Assembly (NCBI GenBank): GCA_011775825.1
Contig: JAABYK010000226.1
Coordinates: forward strand, 39,103-44,646
Direction of reading: 5' to 3'
DNA: 5,544 bases
Origin: Candidatus Zhuqueibacterota bacterium
Lineage (GTDB): Bacteria; Zhuqueibacterota; Zhuqueibacteria; Oceanimicrobiales; Oceanimicrobiaceae
Shown: one piece after another, positions 5,319 through 5,544 of the stretch
Layout: every line of letters begins with the position of its first letter
Position numbering within the stretch: the first letter of the stretch is position 1
The notes under the pieces: model-generated
What the model saw: the letters and a program-made list of their open reading frames with translations, nothing else
Databases searched by the model: none
What the model was told of the DNA's origin: nothing
Position numbers and translations under genes: made by a program

Positions 5319-5544
5319 TCAACCTCTCCGGTCACGAGCATTTGTGCCCCTCTCGAAAAACAAAATCAGGGTTTTTTCAAAAGTTTGTTTTAGTTCTTGC
5401 AGTCTGTTTTCGTCCATGGTGAGACTGTCGCGATCAAACCACGGCGGCGAAAGGTAGAGCGCTCGATTTAGTTCGACTTGCGCCCACGGCACGTTGCTCT
5501 GTCCATAATGACGGCTGATGTAACCTCCGGCAAATGGCTGATTG
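5319..5544 (-). CDS. N-formylglutamate amidohydrolase-family protein, C-terminal fragment (cut by window edge)
   Basis: Only the last 74 residues are visible; the codon frame begins at 5543 and runs to TGA at 5319-5321. The translation opens NQPFAGGYISRHYGQ and continues VPWAQVELNRALYL. This matches the conserved PFxGGxIxRxYG and (Q)xExNRALY motifs near the C-terminus of N-formylglutamate amidohydrolase/deformylase-like proteins (PF05013 type). Characterised members are metal-dependent and hydrolyse N-formyl-L-glutamate to formate and glutamate, as in one route of histidine breakdown (HutG). Stand-alone members may act on other N-acyl amino acids, and no other hut gene is present here, so I give no symbol. 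The tail after about residue 45 of the fragment is helical and charged. The metal-binding N-terminal part lies outside the window. Confidence 0.82.
   Translation of the reverse strand, partial: NQPFAGGYISRHYGQSNVPWAQVELNRALYLSPPWFDRDSLTMDENRLQELKQTFEKTLILFFERGTNARDRRG

Overview
The window is an ordinary-looking stretch of chromosome, moderate in GC, from what is probably a Gram-negative, free-living and possibly uncultured bacterium. Three things suggest this: Sec signal peptides on two proteins, long hydrolase and oxidoreductase genes, and intergenic gaps full of palindromic repeats. A member of the wider FCB/KSB1/Calditrichota-like assemblage would fit, but that is a weak inference from gene style and repeats; no marker gene is present.

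Layout. Positions 1-304 are non-coding and hold a 110-bp hairpin repeat (36-145), a possible promoter and a strong Shine-Dalgarno site. Positions 305-1099 (+) encode a secreted protein made of two similar halves that resemble dimeric alpha/beta-barrel domains; it ends at a strong intrinsic terminator (1124-1171). All other genes are on the minus strand. Reading leftwards from the right edge they are: the C-terminal 74 residues of an N-formylglutamate amidohydrolase-family protein (5319-5544, cut by the window); a conserved protein of about 183 aa with a tentative SRPBCC-like fold (4614-5165); a secreted serine beta-lactamase-family hydrolase with a DUF3471-like C-terminal domain (3010-4536); and an FAD/NAD(P)H oxidoreductase related to adrenodoxin reductase/GltD (1161-2558).

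The four minus-strand genes do not make an obvious pathway. The 4614-5165 gene and the hydrolase are 77 bp apart and could share a transcript; the other gaps (152 and 451 bp) contain repeats and a candidate promoter. The 451-bp gap (2559-3009) holds the oxidoreductase leader and promoter plus a GC-rich, hairpin-rich repeat framed by CYACTG hexamers.

I found no RNA gene, CRISPR array, transposase or defence system, and no convincing new multi-gene system. The most notable features are three different palindromic repeat families in three intergenic gaps within 5.5 kb, the internal duplication in the secreted protein, and a short conserved gene whose apparent 5' extension is made of repeat DNA.
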